In this document: positions 47,722 to 57,309 of the stretch, piece by piece
How the letters are laid out: each line of letters opens with the position of its first letter
Position numbering within the stretch: the first letter of the stretch is position 1
Source: Nocardiopsis sp. CNT312
GTDB taxonomy: Bacteria; Actinomycetota; Actinomycetes; Streptosporangiales; Streptosporangiaceae
Length of the DNA stretch: 64,000 nucleotides
NCBI RefSeq assembly: GCF_000515115.1
Contig: NZ_AZXF01000011.1
Span: forward strand, 124,001-188,000
Direction: 5' to 3'
Program-made: the position numbers and the translations under genes
Notes under the pieces: generated by a model
Databases searched by the model: none
Told to the model about the DNA's origin: nothing
Seen by the model: the letters and a program-made list of their open reading frames with translations, nothing else

Positions 47722-50280
47722 CTATCCCTCGGCCCGCTCCACCACGGACGCCCACTCGTCCAGAAGGGCGTGGGCGACGTCGGAGTCGGAGCCCTCGGCC
47801 CACAGGTGGGTCACGGCCTCGGAGGTGTCGGGCAGGACCAGGGCCCAGCCGCCGTCCTCCTCCAGGACGCGCACGCCGTCGGTGGTGTCCAGCTCCCTGT
47901 CCCCGGCGGCCTCCACCACGGCCCGCATGACGCTGCCCTTGACCGCCCACGGCGTGGGAACCGAGCGCCGCAGCAGGTGTGCCCGGGGGATGGCGCGGTC
48001 GATCCGCCCCACCGGGCGCTGCGCCCGCGCCACCAGCCCCAGCAACCGCACGAACGCGGCGATGCCGTCACTGGTGGGGCTGAACTCGGGAACGACGAAG
48101 CCGCCGCGGTTGTCGCCGGCGAAGACCGTCTCGTCCCCGGCCGCGCGTACGGCCTTGGTCAGCTCGTCGGTCGCTGTGGCCGTCCACCGCACCCGGGCTC
48201 CGTGCGCCTGGGCCACCCGCTCGGCCACCCGCGTGGTCGTCACCGGAAGCGCCACGGTGCCCCCGCCTCGCTCGGCGGCGACCAGGTCGAGGAAGACCAG
48301 CAGCGCGCGGTCGTCGTCGATCAGGGAACCGGTCTCGTCCACGATGGACAGCCGCTCGCCCACCGGGTCGAACCGCACCCCGAAGTCGGCGTTGGACCCG
48401 GACACCAGTGTGGCGAGCCGCTCCATGTCGCGCATCCGCTTGGAGGCCGTGTCGGTGGGCGAGAACTCGTCGAGGCGGTTGTTCACCGTGAGCACGTCCA
48501 CACCGATCCGGCCCAGCAGGGACGGGAGGATCAGCGCACCCGTACCGCCGGCGCAGTCCACCACGACCTTGAGCCCGGCCTCGGCGATACCGGTGGTGTC
48601 CACCGAGCGCAGCAGGTCGTGGGAGTAGTTCTCCACCCCTCGGGAGGGGAAGGTGAGCTCACCGATCTCGCCGGGGAAGGCCCGCCGGTACTCCGCACGG
48701 GAGAAGACGCGGTCCAGCTTGCGCTGCGCCCCGGGCGACAGGTCGGCGCCTTCCCCGTCGAGGAAGAGGATGTCGACCGACTCCGGGTCCCCCGGACTGG
48801 TGCGCAGGAAGATGCCGCCGCTCACACCGCTCTGCGCGGTGTGCAGCCGCGCCACCGGCAGGGGCACGACCTCCAGGTCGCGCACGTCGATCGCCGCGGC
48901 GGTGAGCGCGCTGATCACGGCGCGCTTGAGCGTGCGCGCCGCCCGCGACACGTCGCGGGAGGTCGTGACGATCGCCCCCTTCTTCAGCGTGGTCGCGTAC
49001 GCATTGGCCAGGCGTACCGCCAGCTCCGGGGTGATCTCCACGTTGATCAGTCCGGACACCCCGCGGGGCCCGAACAGGGAGCGCTGCCCGCGCGACTCCC
49101 ACACAACGTTGGTGTTGACGACCGCCCCGGCCTCGATGGTCTTGAACGGGTACACCTTGACGTCGTTGTGCACGTAGGCCTCGGACTCGATGACGCAGTC
49201 CTCGCCGACGACCGCGCCCTCCTCCACCCGCACCGCCGACATGACGTCGGTGTTCTTGCCCACGACCGCGCCGCGCAGGTTCGCGCCGCGGCCGACGAAC
49301 ACGTTGTCGTGCAGGACCGTGCGGTGGCAGAAGGCGTCGGCGCGCACCACGGTGTTGCTGCCCACCACGGTGAACTCGCGCAGTTCCGCCCCGGCCTCGA
49401 CCTTGGCGTAGTCACCGATGTAGAGCGGGCCCCTCAGGACGGCCTTGGGGTCCACCTGGGCACCCTCGCCCACCCACACTCCCGGCGACATCTCGAAGCC
49501 GTCGATGTCCACGTCGACCTTGCCCGAGAGCACGTCGCCCTGGGCGCTGAGGTAGCTCTCGTGGGTGCCCACGTCCTCCCAGTAGCCGTCGGCGATGTAG
49601 CCGTAGAGGGGCTCGCCCTCCTTGAGCAGTTCGGGGAAGACGTCACCGGACCAGTCGACCACCTCGCCCGCGGCGACCCGGTCGAGGACCTCCGGCTCCA
49701 TGATGTAGATGCCGGTGTTGACCGTGTCCGAGAAGACCTGCCCCCACGTGGGCTTCTCCAGGAACCGCTGGATGCGTCCCTGGTCGTCCACGATGATGAT
49801 GCCGAACTCCAGGGGGTTGGGGACCCGCTTGAGGGCGATGGTGACCTTGGCGCCGCTCTCCCGGTGGAAGCGCACCATGTCGGTGAGGTCGATGTCGGTG
49901 AGCGCGTCACCGGAGATGACGATGAACGGTTCGCCGCGCAGGTGCTCCTCGGCGTTCTTGACACTGCCCGCCGTGCCGAGGGGGACCTCCTCGGCGACGT
50001 AGTCGAGCTTCATGCCCAGTTCCTCGCCGTCGCCGAAGTAGTTGCGGATGAGGGTGGCCAGGAACTGGACGGTCACCACCGTCTCGGTGAAGCCGTGCTT
50101 GCGCAGCAGGCGCAGGACGTGCTCCATGATGGGTTTGTTAACCACCGGAAGCAGGGGTTTGGGCTGGTTGGCGGTCATCGGCCGCAGACGGGTCCCCTCA
50201 CCGCCCGCCATCACGACGGCCTTCATCGGCGGGGCCGCCGGCGTCCGCGGGGCGTCGCCGGGGGTGCTGGGGGCGGTCAT
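47722..50280 (-). CDS. Mannose-1-phosphate guanylyltransferase / phosphomannomutase-like fusion
   Basis: This 852-residue protein has three parts. An N-terminal nucleotidyltransferase ([38 protein letters not shown]) makes GDP-mannose or a related NDP-sugar. A left-handed beta-helix of hexapeptide repeats follows ([20 protein letters not shown]). The C-terminal half resembles phosphohexomutases ([31 protein letters not shown], sugar-nucleotide metal loop). The catalytic TASHNP serine loop is not recognisable (the equivalent area reads [14 protein letters not shown]), so mutase activity is doubtful. The same architecture is annotated as ManC in streptomycetes. ATG at 50280 with GGAGG eight bases upstream. 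Confidence 0.85.
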   Translation of the reverse strand: MTAPSTPGDAPRTPAAPPMKAVVMAGGEGTRLRPMTANQPKPLLPVVNKPIMEHVLRLLRKHGFTETVVTVQFLATLIRNYFGDGEELGMKLDYVAEEVPLGTAGSVKNAEEHLRGEPFIVISGDALTDIDLTDMVRFHRESGAKVTIALKRVPNPLEFGIIIVDDQGRIQRFLEKPTWGQVFSDTVNTGIYIMEPEVLDRVAAGEVVDWSGDVFPELLKEGEPLYGYIADGYWEDVGTHESYLSAQGDVLSGKVDVDIDGFEMSPGVWVGEGAQVDPKAVLRGPLYIGDYAKVEAGAELREFTVVGSNTVVRADAFCHRTVLHDNVFVGRGANLRGAVVGKNTDVMSAVRVEEGAVVGEDCVIESEAYVHNDVKVYPFKTIEAGAVVNTNVVWESRGQRSLFGPRGVSGLINVEITPELAVRLANAYATTLKKGAIVTTSRDVSRAARTLKRAVISALTAAAIDVRDLEVVPLPVARLHTAQSGVSGGIFLRTSPGDPESVDILFLDGEGADLSPGAQRKLDRVFSRAEYRRAFPGEIGELTFPSRGVENYSHDLLRSVDTTGIAEAGLKVVVDCAGGTGALILPSLLGRIGVDVLTVNNRLDEFSPTDTASKRMRDMERLATLVSGSNADFGVRFDPVGERLSIVDETGSLIDDDRALLVFLDLVAAERGGGTVALPVTTTRVAERVAQAHGARVRWTATATDELTKAVRAAGDETVFAGDNRGGFVVPEFSPTSDGIAAFVRLLGLVARAQRPVGRIDRAIPRAHLLRRSVPTPWAVKGSVMRAVVEAAGDRELDTTDGVRVLEEDGGWALVLPDTSEAVTHLWAEGSDSDVAHALLDEWASVVERAEG

Positions 50281-50532
50281 CGCGCGTACCTCCGTACGGA
50301 AACGGCGCCGGAGGCCGCGTGGGGATGGAGTTCGGAGCACGCGCTCACGCGCGCCGTGGGACATGTTCTCATTGCGGAGACGACACTCCCTTTCGATCCG
50401 ACAGGACTCACGGTGCGGCGGCCGCCCCGGATCGACTCCGTCAACGCTGTCCCGGTCGGTCGGATCGGTCCGATCCGTGCCGTGCGCGGCGCGGGGTCGC
50501 TGTCTCCGGCGGCCACGGGGCCACCGGGGTGA

Positions 50533-51168
50533 TCAGCGCGCCCGCGCGCGCCGGGTCCGGGCGATCAGGCCCAGCCCCTGCACGGCGTAAAGCAGTCCGG
50601 CCCACCAATACAGAGCCGTTCCCCACAGCGCGAAGGCCCAACCCATAATTCTCGCCACATCGCCCACGAGGGACTGGTGCCCGGCGATGAACAGCAGGGG
50701 AAAGGCGTAGAGCAGGCACAGCGTGGCGGCCTTTCCGGCGAAGTTGACCGGGAGGGGGCCGTAGCCGAAATGGCGCAGCAGCGGCAGCGCCCCGATGATG
50801 AGGACGTCGCGCAGCACCAGGATGGCCATGAGCCACCACGGGATGATGCCTCTGACGACCAGCCCCAAGAGCGCGGCGAAGATGTAGAGCCGGTCGGCGA
50901 GGGGGTCCAGGACCGTCCCCAGCCGCGAGGCCTGGTTCCAGGCGCGGGCGATCTTGCCGTCGAGCCAGTCGCTGGCCCCGGCGAAGGCGAGGACGAGCAG
51001 GGCCCACCAGTCGGCCTCCGGCCCCAGGACAAGCCACAGGAACAGGGGCACGCCGAGCAGTCTGAGCATGCTCAGGACGTTGGGAACGGTCCAGATCCGG
51101 TCACTGACCGTCGCCGGGGCCGTACCGCCCCCCGCCTCGCCGTCCTCGTCCGCCCCGGATCTCACCAT
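50533..51168 (-). CDS. CDP-alcohol phosphatidyltransferase family protein
   Basis: This 211-residue integral membrane enzyme is of the PgsA/CDP-alcohol phosphatidyltransferase type and makes phosphatidylglycerophosphate or a related phospholipid from CDP-diacylglycerol. The full active-site signature D-G-x2-A-R-x8-G-x3-D-x3-D is present as LDGKIARAWNQASRLGTVLDP followed by LADR, near residues 70-95. About five to six membrane helices are visible. The acceptor alcohol is not predictable. ATG at 51168. In streptomycetes this gene also accompanies the guanylyltransferase fusion. Confidence 0.88.
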   Translation of the reverse strand: MVRSGADEDGEAGGGTAPATVSDRIWTVPNVLSMLRLLGVPLFLWLVLGPEADWWALLVLAFAGASDWLDGKIARAWNQASRLGTVLDPLADRLYIFAALLGLVVRGIIPWWLMAILVLRDVLIIGALPLLRHFGYGPLPVNFAGKAATLCLLYAFPLLFIAGHQSLVGDVARIMGWAFALWGTALYWWAGLLYAVQGLGLIARTRRARAR

Positions 51169-51265
51169 GGCGCCCACGATAGCCGCCGACGGGAACGTTT
51201 CCTTCCGTGAACGGCCGCCACCTGCGACGACGTGTCCCCCGGCACAGGAAGCAGCCCGCCGCGCC

Positions 51266-52183
51266 TCACCCGGGGGCCGACGCGGTGTCGAGCAGCGGTG
51301 CCAGCCGACGCAGGGGGCCGATTCCGGTCGGCTCGGCGTCCTGGAGCGGAACCCGCGCCACCCCCAGGTGCGCGAAGCGCTCCAGCGTGGCCGACAGGGC
51401 TCCGGCCCCGTCCGGGCCGGGCGCCCCCTCAGGGGGGATCTGGTTGACGACGACGGGCCCGAGCCGGAACCCGGCACCGGTGAGCCGCTCGACGGCACGG
51501 GCGGTCTCGGCGAGCACCACGCGCCGGGGCAGGGTCACGAGTGTGACGCTCGCGTCCTCGCGCAGCCGGGCCGCGGCCCGCTCCAGTCTGCGGCGGCGTT
51601 CGTGCAGGCGCTCCAGGAGGGGGTCGCCCTCGGGCGCGCCTTCGCCGACGGCGTCGGCGAAGGCCTCGGCCCTGAGGGCCCGTTCGCGCTGGCGTGCCAG
51701 GCCCACCACCCACGGCGTCAGGAGGGCGGGCAGGTCGAGCAGGCGCAGCAGGTGTCCGGTGGGCGCGCTGTCGACCACCAGGTGGTCCCACCGCCGGCCG
51801 ACCTCGTCCATGCGGTCGATGAGCAGGTCCGCCAGGGCGGACTCGGCCATGCCGGGCGCGGACGCCGCCCGGTCCAGATGGCGGTGGACCGCGGGCAGGA
51901 CCTCGTGGGGCACGGCCCGGCGCGCGTCCTCGGCCACCCGGGCGACACGGCGGCGCACGGCGGCCTCCGCATCGGGTTCGGCGGCCCACAGGTTCGGCGC
52001 CACCGCGGCGGGATCGTCGGACAGCGGCACCTCCAGTGCGTCACCCAGGGAGTGGGCCGGGTCGGTGGAGAGCACCAGGACCCGGCGTCCGGCATCGGCC
52101 AGGGACAGGGCCCGGGCGGCGGCCAGGGTGGTCTTGCCGACACCGCCCTTGCCGCCGACGAAGACGATCGGTGCGGTGGTCAA
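51266..52183 (-). CDS. ArsA/Get3-like ATPase
   Basis: This 305-residue member of the ArsA/GET3 SIMIBI ATPase family has the deviant Walker A KGGVGKTT (12-19), STDPAHSLGDAL (switch I-like) and LVVDSAPTGHLLRLL (switch II). The anion-pump cysteines of ArsA are absent, so arsenite transport is unlikely. The TTG start at 52183 overlaps the stop codon of the upstream gene in TTGA and has GGGAGG six bases upstream, so translation is coupled to the cory-CC-star gene. The function of this actinobacterial type is unknown. Confidence 0.85.
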   Translation of the reverse strand: MTTAPIVFVGGKGGVGKTTLAAARALSLADAGRRVLVLSTDPAHSLGDALEVPLSDDPAAVAPNLWAAEPDAEAAVRRRVARVAEDARRAVPHEVLPAVHRHLDRAASAPGMAESALADLLIDRMDEVGRRWDHLVVDSAPTGHLLRLLDLPALLTPWVVGLARQRERALRAEAFADAVGEGAPEGDPLLERLHERRRRLERAAARLREDASVTLVTLPRRVVLAETARAVERLTGAGFRLGPVVVNQIPPEGAPGPDGAGALSATLERFAHLGVARVPLQDAEPTGIGPLRRLAPLLDTASAPG

Positions 52184-52491
52184 CAGCAGCCTCCCGGGGA
52201 TCCGAACTCCTCGCGCCCCATCCGCCGGTGCCATGCGTGCAGGTCAGCGACCATGTACGGGATGAGGTCGAGGGTCTCGTAGGCGGCGGGGTCGTCCACC
52301 CCCAGCGCCTCCAGCATGAGCAGGGCGCGCAGGGTGTCCTGCTGGGTGCGCGCCTCCCGCCGCCGGGCGTGCCCCCAGCGCGCCTCGAAGACCGCCTGGT
52401 GGAAGTCCTCGACACGGCGCCAGGCGGTGAGGGCGCGCCGCCCGGCCCGGACCAGCGGCCCGGGCCGGGCGGCGCCGTCGCGGCCGTCCAC
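52180..52491 (-). CDS. cory-CC-star family protein
   Basis: This 103-residue protein has a helical core (FHQAVFEARWGHARRREART, LRALLMLEALGVDDPAAYET, VADLHAWHRRMGREEFGSPG) and ends in two cysteines directly before the stop (GGCC), the hallmark that names the family. It replaces the YbdD-type small partner that accompanies CstA in enterobacteria. The GTG start overlaps the cstA stop codon by one base, and its own stop overlaps the ArsA-like start, so all three genes form one coupled operon. The molecular function is unknown. Confidence 0.78.
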   Translation of the reverse strand: MDGRDGAARPGPLVRAGRRALTAWRRVEDFHQAVFEARWGHARRREARTQQDTLRALLMLEALGVDDPAAYETLDLIPYMVADLHAWHRRMGREEFGSPGGCC

Positions 52492-54314
52492 TAGTCGGCA
52501 CCCTCGGCCGCGGGCTCGGGGGTCTCGTTCCCGTCCCGCCCGGTTTCCGGCCCGGTCCGGTCGGCGGTGCCGGTGCCCCGGTCCCGGTAGGCCCGGCGCA
52601 GGGCGATGCCGGCCTCGGCCATCATCCACAGGGCGAGCCCGAAGATGACCGCGTCGAGCGGTGCCAGCAGGAACCTCTGGATGCCCTCCTCGGAGGAGGC
52701 GAAGCGCACCGCCTGGATGACGAGCGCCCAGGAGGTCATCACGGCCAGGAAGACCAGCGGGACGAGGATCGCGACGGGGTTGCGGCCGCGCTTGGTCACC
52801 CATACCGCGATCACCGACAGCGCCAGGGCCGCCGTGAGCTGGTTCGTGGTGCCGAACAACTGCCACAGGGTGCCCAGGGCGAAGTCGCCGGGCACCAGCG
52901 ACAGGGCGAGGGGGAAGGCGACCGCGATCAGCGTGGCGACGGTGATGTTGCGGGCCAGGAAGGTGGCCGACCGGTGGAGGGCGCCGCCCCCGCCGGCCTT
53001 GTCGGCCTTGTCGGCCACGATGGTGGCGATCTCCTGGATGGTGTACCTCTGGAGACGCACCGCCGTGTCCAGTGTGGTGGCGGCGAAGCTCACCACGACG
53101 ACACTGGCGAAGACCAGGCCGGTGGCCTCGGGGAGACCGATGTTGGCGGCGAACCCGGCGACCCCCTGGACGAACTTGCCGCCCGCACCGGTGCCCGCGG
53201 CCTCCCAGTCGACGTAGATGTCGGCCCAGGCCATGCCCTCGTTGGCGGAGAACACCATGATCCCGGCGGTACAGGCCAGGATGGAGCAGACCGCGAGCGT
53301 GCCCTCGCCCAGGGAGCTGAGGTAGCCGACGTACCTGGCGTCGGTCTCCTTGTCGAGCTGTTTGGACGTGGTGCCCGAGGCCACCAGGCTGTGGAACCCG
53401 GACACGGCGCCGCAGGCGATGGTGATGAACAGGAGCGGGAAGATCGACGGCGACCCCTCGGGCACGTCGCCCCGGAAGGCGGGGGCGGCGATCGTGTCCA
53501 TACCGACGACCACCCCGACCATGATGACCACGAGCGCCAGCACCATCTGGTGCTGGTTGATGTAGTCGCGCGGCTGGAGCAGCGTCCACACCGGCAGCCG
53601 CGAGGCGAAGAAGGTGTAGGCGAACAGCAGGGCGATCCACACGACCGAGGCCTCCACGCCCAGGGCGGCGGCGATCGGGTCGACCGTGACGGGCACCAGC
53701 TGGCCCAGCGGGATGCAGGCGTAGACGACGACCAGCGCGATGATGGACGGGATCAGCGCCGCCGTACGGCGGCGGTAGACGATCTGTCCGACCCCGATCG
53801 CCAGCGGGACGGTCACCAGGACCGGCAGTACGGCCTCGGGGTTGCTGATGAACAGGCCGGCGATGACCACCGCGAACACGGCGTTGACCAGGGTCACCAG
53901 GAAGAAGATGATCAACAGGAACAGGATCCGGGCGCGCGCCCCGATCACGTCCCTGGCCAGGACCCCGATGCCCTTGCCCTTGTGCCGGACCGAGACGACG
54001 ATCGATCCGAAGTCGTGGGCGCCGGAGGCGAAGACCGTGCCCAGGACGACCCACAGCAGCGCGGGCCCCCACCCCCAGAACACGGCGATCGCGGGGCCGA
54101 CGATGGGGGCGGCGCCCGCGACCGAGATGAAGTGGTGCGCGAAGACGATGTGCTTGTTGGTGGGCAGGTAGTCCACGCCGTCCCTGTAGGCGTGCGCGGG
54201 GGTCACGAAGGCCGGGTCGAGCCGGTAGACCCGTTGGGCGAGATAGACGGAGTAGAAGCGGTAGCCGAGCGCGAACAGCGCCAGGGCCCCGAGGAGGACG
54301 ACTACGGCGGGCAT
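52491..54314 (-). CDS. cstA: Carbon starvation protein A (peptide/pyruvate transporter)
   Basis: This 607-residue transporter of the CstA family has about 16 membrane helices. Conserved blocks include RFYSVYLAQRVYRLDP, the NKHIVFAHHFISVAGAAPIV segment, SGFHSLVASGTTSKQLDKET and LGTLWQLFGTTNQLTAALAL. Homologues import peptides or pyruvate during carbon limitation. ATG at 54314 with AAGGA upstream. A hydrophilic Gly/Glu tail follows the last helix. It heads a three-gene coupled operon; the 121-base gap to the divergent gene holds both promoters. Confidence 0.93.
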   Translation of the reverse strand: MPAVVVLLGALALFALGYRFYSVYLAQRVYRLDPAFVTPAHAYRDGVDYLPTNKHIVFAHHFISVAGAAPIVGPAIAVFWGWGPALLWVVLGTVFASGAHDFGSIVVSVRHKGKGIGVLARDVIGARARILFLLIIFFLVTLVNAVFAVVIAGLFISNPEAVLPVLVTVPLAIGVGQIVYRRRTAALIPSIIALVVVYACIPLGQLVPVTVDPIAAALGVEASVVWIALLFAYTFFASRLPVWTLLQPRDYINQHQMVLALVVIMVGVVVGMDTIAAPAFRGDVPEGSPSIFPLLFITIACGAVSGFHSLVASGTTSKQLDKETDARYVGYLSSLGEGTLAVCSILACTAGIMVFSANEGMAWADIYVDWEAAGTGAGGKFVQGVAGFAANIGLPEATGLVFASVVVVSFAATTLDTAVRLQRYTIQEIATIVADKADKAGGGGALHRSATFLARNITVATLIAVAFPLALSLVPGDFALGTLWQLFGTTNQLTAALALSVIAVWVTKRGRNPVAILVPLVFLAVMTSWALVIQAVRFASSEEGIQRFLLAPLDAVIFGLALWMMAEAGIALRRAYRDRGTGTADRTGPETGRDGNETPEPAAEGAD

Positions 54315-54435
54315 GGGTTTTCCTTCGCTATGCGCGGTGCCCTCCGGTTCGTGGCCGACGGGCACCCCGCTTCGGGGGGTGGTGTACAGTCCCGAGAAAT
54401 TAACATGAGGTCTACGTCACAGAAAAGGTTCGCCC

Positions 54436-55224
54436 GTGCACGACTTGGCAACGGCCTGGCGCCGTTCCCCGTCCGGCGAGATGTGCTGGCTCTCCGACGA
54501 CGGCCCCCGCGCCCTACCGGTCGTGCCGCTGATGGCCGACCACCCGTGCGTCGCCCTGCCGCTGGCCTACCTGTCCGAGGCCGACTCCCTGCTCGACCGG
54601 GCGGCGTTCTGCCTGTCGGCCGCGGCCGGGCCGCAGGAGCCGACCCTGGTCGCCACCGGCCGGATCCGGGTCCTCGTCGACCTGGACGGGTCGGTCTTCG
54701 GCGGGGACCTGGTCGAGCAGGAGGTCGTCAAGCACCCGCCCACCCGGCTGCGGTCCGGGAGCCTCATGGCGCGCCGGGAGAACTGGTGGTGGATGCCGCG
54801 CGCCGTGGTGAGCATGGTCGAGGTGGACGCTGTGCGCCCGCTGTCCGCACGCACACGGGCCGACGACGCCCTGCTGGTCCGCCAGGTCGGCGCGGACGCG
54901 CGCGTGGACACGGTGACCGCCCGGGACTGGTCCTCGGGACCGGGCGGAGAGGTGGAGCTGTGGCCGCGCGACGGGTCCGGTCTGGACGGTGACGGGACCG
55001 CCCTCGTCCTGGGCCACCAGGCCAGCCCGGACTACGAGCGCTGGGAGTGCTGGAGACGCACCGGCCGGCTGCGCGGACAGACGCTGACGGTGGCGGCGGC
55101 CGACGGCGGGCCCGACCCCTCCCCGCGCCCCTTCACCCTGTTGGAGCGGCTACGCAACCACCGCGAGGTGCGCCGCGCCTGCCGGGCTGGCATCGCCGCC
55201 GCCGAACGCCGTCTCGTCCGCTGA
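54436..55224 (+). CDS. Conserved hypothetical protein, possibly flavin-like split barrel
   Basis: This 262-residue soluble protein has no recognised family. It begins MHDLATAWRRSPSGEMCWLS and contains ATGRIRVLVDLDGSVFGGDL and LMARRENWWWMPRAVVSMVE. The first 120 residues are beta-rich and could be a DUF2470/pyridoxamine-oxidase-like split barrel, but this is tentative. The C-terminus is basic and helical. GTG start with AAAGG seven bases upstream. It is divergent from cstA and ends seven bases before the convergent amine oxidase gene. Confidence 0.6.
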   Translation: MHDLATAWRRSPSGEMCWLSDDGPRALPVVPLMADHPCVALPLAYLSEADSLLDRAAFCLSAAAGPQEPTLVATGRIRVLVDLDGSVFGGDLVEQEVVKHPPTRLRSGSLMARRENWWWMPRAVVSMVEVDAVRPLSARTRADDALLVRQVGADARVDTVTARDWSSGPGGEVELWPRDGSGLDGDGTALVLGHQASPDYERWECWRRTGRLRGQTLTVAAADGGPDPSPRPFTLLERLRNHREVRRACRAGIAAAERRLVR

Positions 55225-55230
55225 GGACCG

Positions 55231-56607
55231 TCAGGGGTCCAGGACGGCGTCGGCCGCGCGCAGCCCGGACAGCAGCGCGCCGTGGACGGTGGCGGCGTGC
55301 TCGATCTCCGTGGCCTCACCGGCGAAGTACAGCCGGTCGCCGACCGGCTCGCGCAGGGCCTCGCGGTCGCCGTCGTGGGACCCCACGGCGGTGTAGGAGA
55401 AGGCCCCGCGCGCGAACGGGTCGCCGCCCCAGTGGGTGAGGTGGTGGTCGACGGGGTCGGGGGCCTTGCCGAAGAGCGTGCGCAGCGACGCCATCGCGTG
55501 CTCGACCACGTCGCCCTCCTCCATCGCCGACAGGAAGCGGGCGGCGTTGCCCCCGTTGCGGCAGACCAGGACCGGCCGGCCCAGGACGCGCTGTCCCGCG
55601 TACCAGTGGAACCAGGTGCCCTTCTCGGTGCCCAGGTGCACGATGACCTCGGAGTCGCCCCAGAAGACCTCGTCGAAGAGCAGGAACAGCTTCTCCATAC
55701 TGCCGTTGCCCAGGCGCTCGACGGCCCGGTGCTTGTCCTCGGGCAGCTCCGGTTCGAACCCGACCTGGCCCGCCTTGAGCACCCCCAGGGGAAGGGTCAC
55801 CAGGACCCGGTCGGCGACCAGGGTCTCCTCACCCTCCGGCGTGTCCACGCGGACCGCGGCACCGGTGCCGTCGTGGGAGATACCGAGCACCACGTGCCCC
55901 AGGCGCACGTCCAGCCCCCGGGCGAGGTGGTCGGTGAGCCGCTGCATCCCGTCGGGGAACACGACGTCGTCGCCGCTGAACTCGTGCAGGGAGGCCACCG
56001 CTCCGAAGGCGATCTCGGTGGGGTCGGCGCCGTGGTCGCCCTCGGCCATCCGGTGGACGATCTCCCCGGCGTCCCGGGCGCGGGCGCGCACCAGGTTCGC
56101 GTCGTAGAGAGCCTGCCGGATGCCCTCCTCCATGGTCTCGCCGGAGTCGGTGCCGACCTTGGCCCAGTACATGTGCTCATGCAGGAGGTGGACGTCCTCC
56201 ATGTTGCGGCGGTGGCGGTCGAAGAGGAGTCGGCGGCCCTTGGGGTCGTAGGCGGTCTCGGTGGCGCGGTTGAACACCTCCGTGCGCGCCTGCGACGCGC
56301 GGACCAGTTCGGCGAGGGGGTTGCTGGCCTCGCCGCGCATCCAGGAGGCCCCGGCGTCGACCGTGCAGCCCTCCCAGAGCCTGACCGAGTGGATGCGCCC
56401 GCCCGTGCGGCCGCGGGCCTCCACCACGGTGACGCGCTCGCCCGCCTCCGCGAGCCGGTCGGCGGCGGCCAGCCCCGCCATACCCGCGCCCACCACGATG
56501 GTGTGCCCCCGGCCGGGGGCGGCGGTGCGGCCACGGGGTTCGTCCGCCGCGGCCCTGGACTCGGGTTCCCCGGACTCCTGTGTGTGCACGTTTCCCGGGT
56601 CGGCCAT
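55231..56607 (-). CDS. FAD-dependent amine oxidase
   Basis: This 458-residue flavin monoamine oxidase-type enzyme resembles polyamine oxidases. The dinucleotide-binding motif is TIVVGAGMAGLAAADRLAEA, followed by VVEARGRTGGRIHSVRLW. The substrate region includes GWD-like DAGASWMRG and FPDGMQRLTDHLARGL. The C-terminal FAD contact is RLYFAGEATEIEHAATVHGA. A 35-residue polar extension precedes the FAD domain. No Tat or Sec signal peptide is seen, so it is probably cytoplasmic. It oxidises primary or secondary amines to aldehydes with H2O2; the substrate is unknown. Confidence 0.88.
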   Translation of the reverse strand: MADPGNVHTQESGEPESRAAADEPRGRTAAPGRGHTIVVGAGMAGLAAADRLAEAGERVTVVEARGRTGGRIHSVRLWEGCTVDAGASWMRGEASNPLAELVRASQARTEVFNRATETAYDPKGRRLLFDRHRRNMEDVHLLHEHMYWAKVGTDSGETMEEGIRQALYDANLVRARARDAGEIVHRMAEGDHGADPTEIAFGAVASLHEFSGDDVVFPDGMQRLTDHLARGLDVRLGHVVLGISHDGTGAAVRVDTPEGEETLVADRVLVTLPLGVLKAGQVGFEPELPEDKHRAVERLGNGSMEKLFLLFDEVFWGDSEVIVHLGTEKGTWFHWYAGQRVLGRPVLVCRNGGNAARFLSAMEEGDVVEHAMASLRTLFGKAPDPVDHHLTHWGGDPFARGAFSYTAVGSHDGDREALREPVGDRLYFAGEATEIEHAATVHGALLSGLRAADAVLDP

Positions 56608-56700
56608 CGCGTGTCCTCTCGCCGGTACCAGCCAACGATCGCGACCCTATGCACATGTCGCGGGACTTTCGGCAACGACACCCCGCATGGTAGAATCATC

Positions 56701-57067
56701 GTGACTGAGCGCGCATGCGAAAAAGGCGTGTACCACAGCAGACCGGCAAAGGGGAGCGCGCCCCCGCGTGGAACATCCGGCCCTCCGAGGTCGGCGGTGT
56801 CCTGGGATCCGTTCGCCGTGCACCTCGGCGAAGAGGGCGGTGAGGGTCTCGCCGGTGTCATGGAGAGCACCGAGGAGCACCTCGGCAGCTGCACCGAAGG
56901 GTCCGGGAGCGGCATCGTCGCCACGGCGCTGGGCGAGTTCGCCGAGCACCGCTTCGGGGTCATGGGCGAGAGGGTGGACCGTCGCCCGCACCAGTGAGGA
57001 CACGGCCCAGCGCCATCCGGTACAGCGGCGGAGAGCAGCGCTGGTCGGGGCGGGCACTCGTGTCTGA
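56701..57067 (+). pseudogene. DUF6507-like gene with several frameshifts
   Basis: From the GTG at 56701 one frame gives SWDPFAVHLGEEGGEGLAGV and GIVATALGEFAEHRFGVMGE, which resembles the DUF6507 family of small ESX-type helical proteins. The similarity then continues in a second frame (TVARTSEDTAQ, near 56975), a third (IRYSGGEQRW) and back to the second until TGA at 57065. A good -10 box TAGAAT (56691-56696) lies four bases upstream of the GTG, so a leaderless transcript could still be made. The multiple shifts indicate decay or poor sequence. The family assignment is by pattern only. Confidence 0.5.
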
Positions 57068-57309
57068 CCCCGCGATCACGCGGGCGTTTGACCCAACGCG
57101 AGTCGCGACGGACCCGCTTGGCCACAGGCGGACAGGAGCGGTGCCGGTCGAGCCGCTCACCGGTCCGGGCCGCCACCTGCCCGTACAGACGGCACCTCCG
57201 GTCAGGGGAAAACCGCCCCTCCCCGAGAAGCGGGACGCACCACACGCAGCGCGCGGGTGCACGGGACCCGGCCGGGGGTCCCCTCCACTCCGCCAGCGGC
57301 CCCCACACA

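Noticed and set aside
51266-52183. ArsA-like ATPase as an arsenite pump subunit
   Set aside because: The metal-binding cysteines of ArsA are absent and it is a single-domain protein coupled to cstA rather than to arsB.
55740-55765. GGTTCGAACCC as part of a tRNA T-loop
   Set aside because: It lies within the conserved coding sequence of the amine oxidase and no acceptor or anticodon arms can be formed around it.
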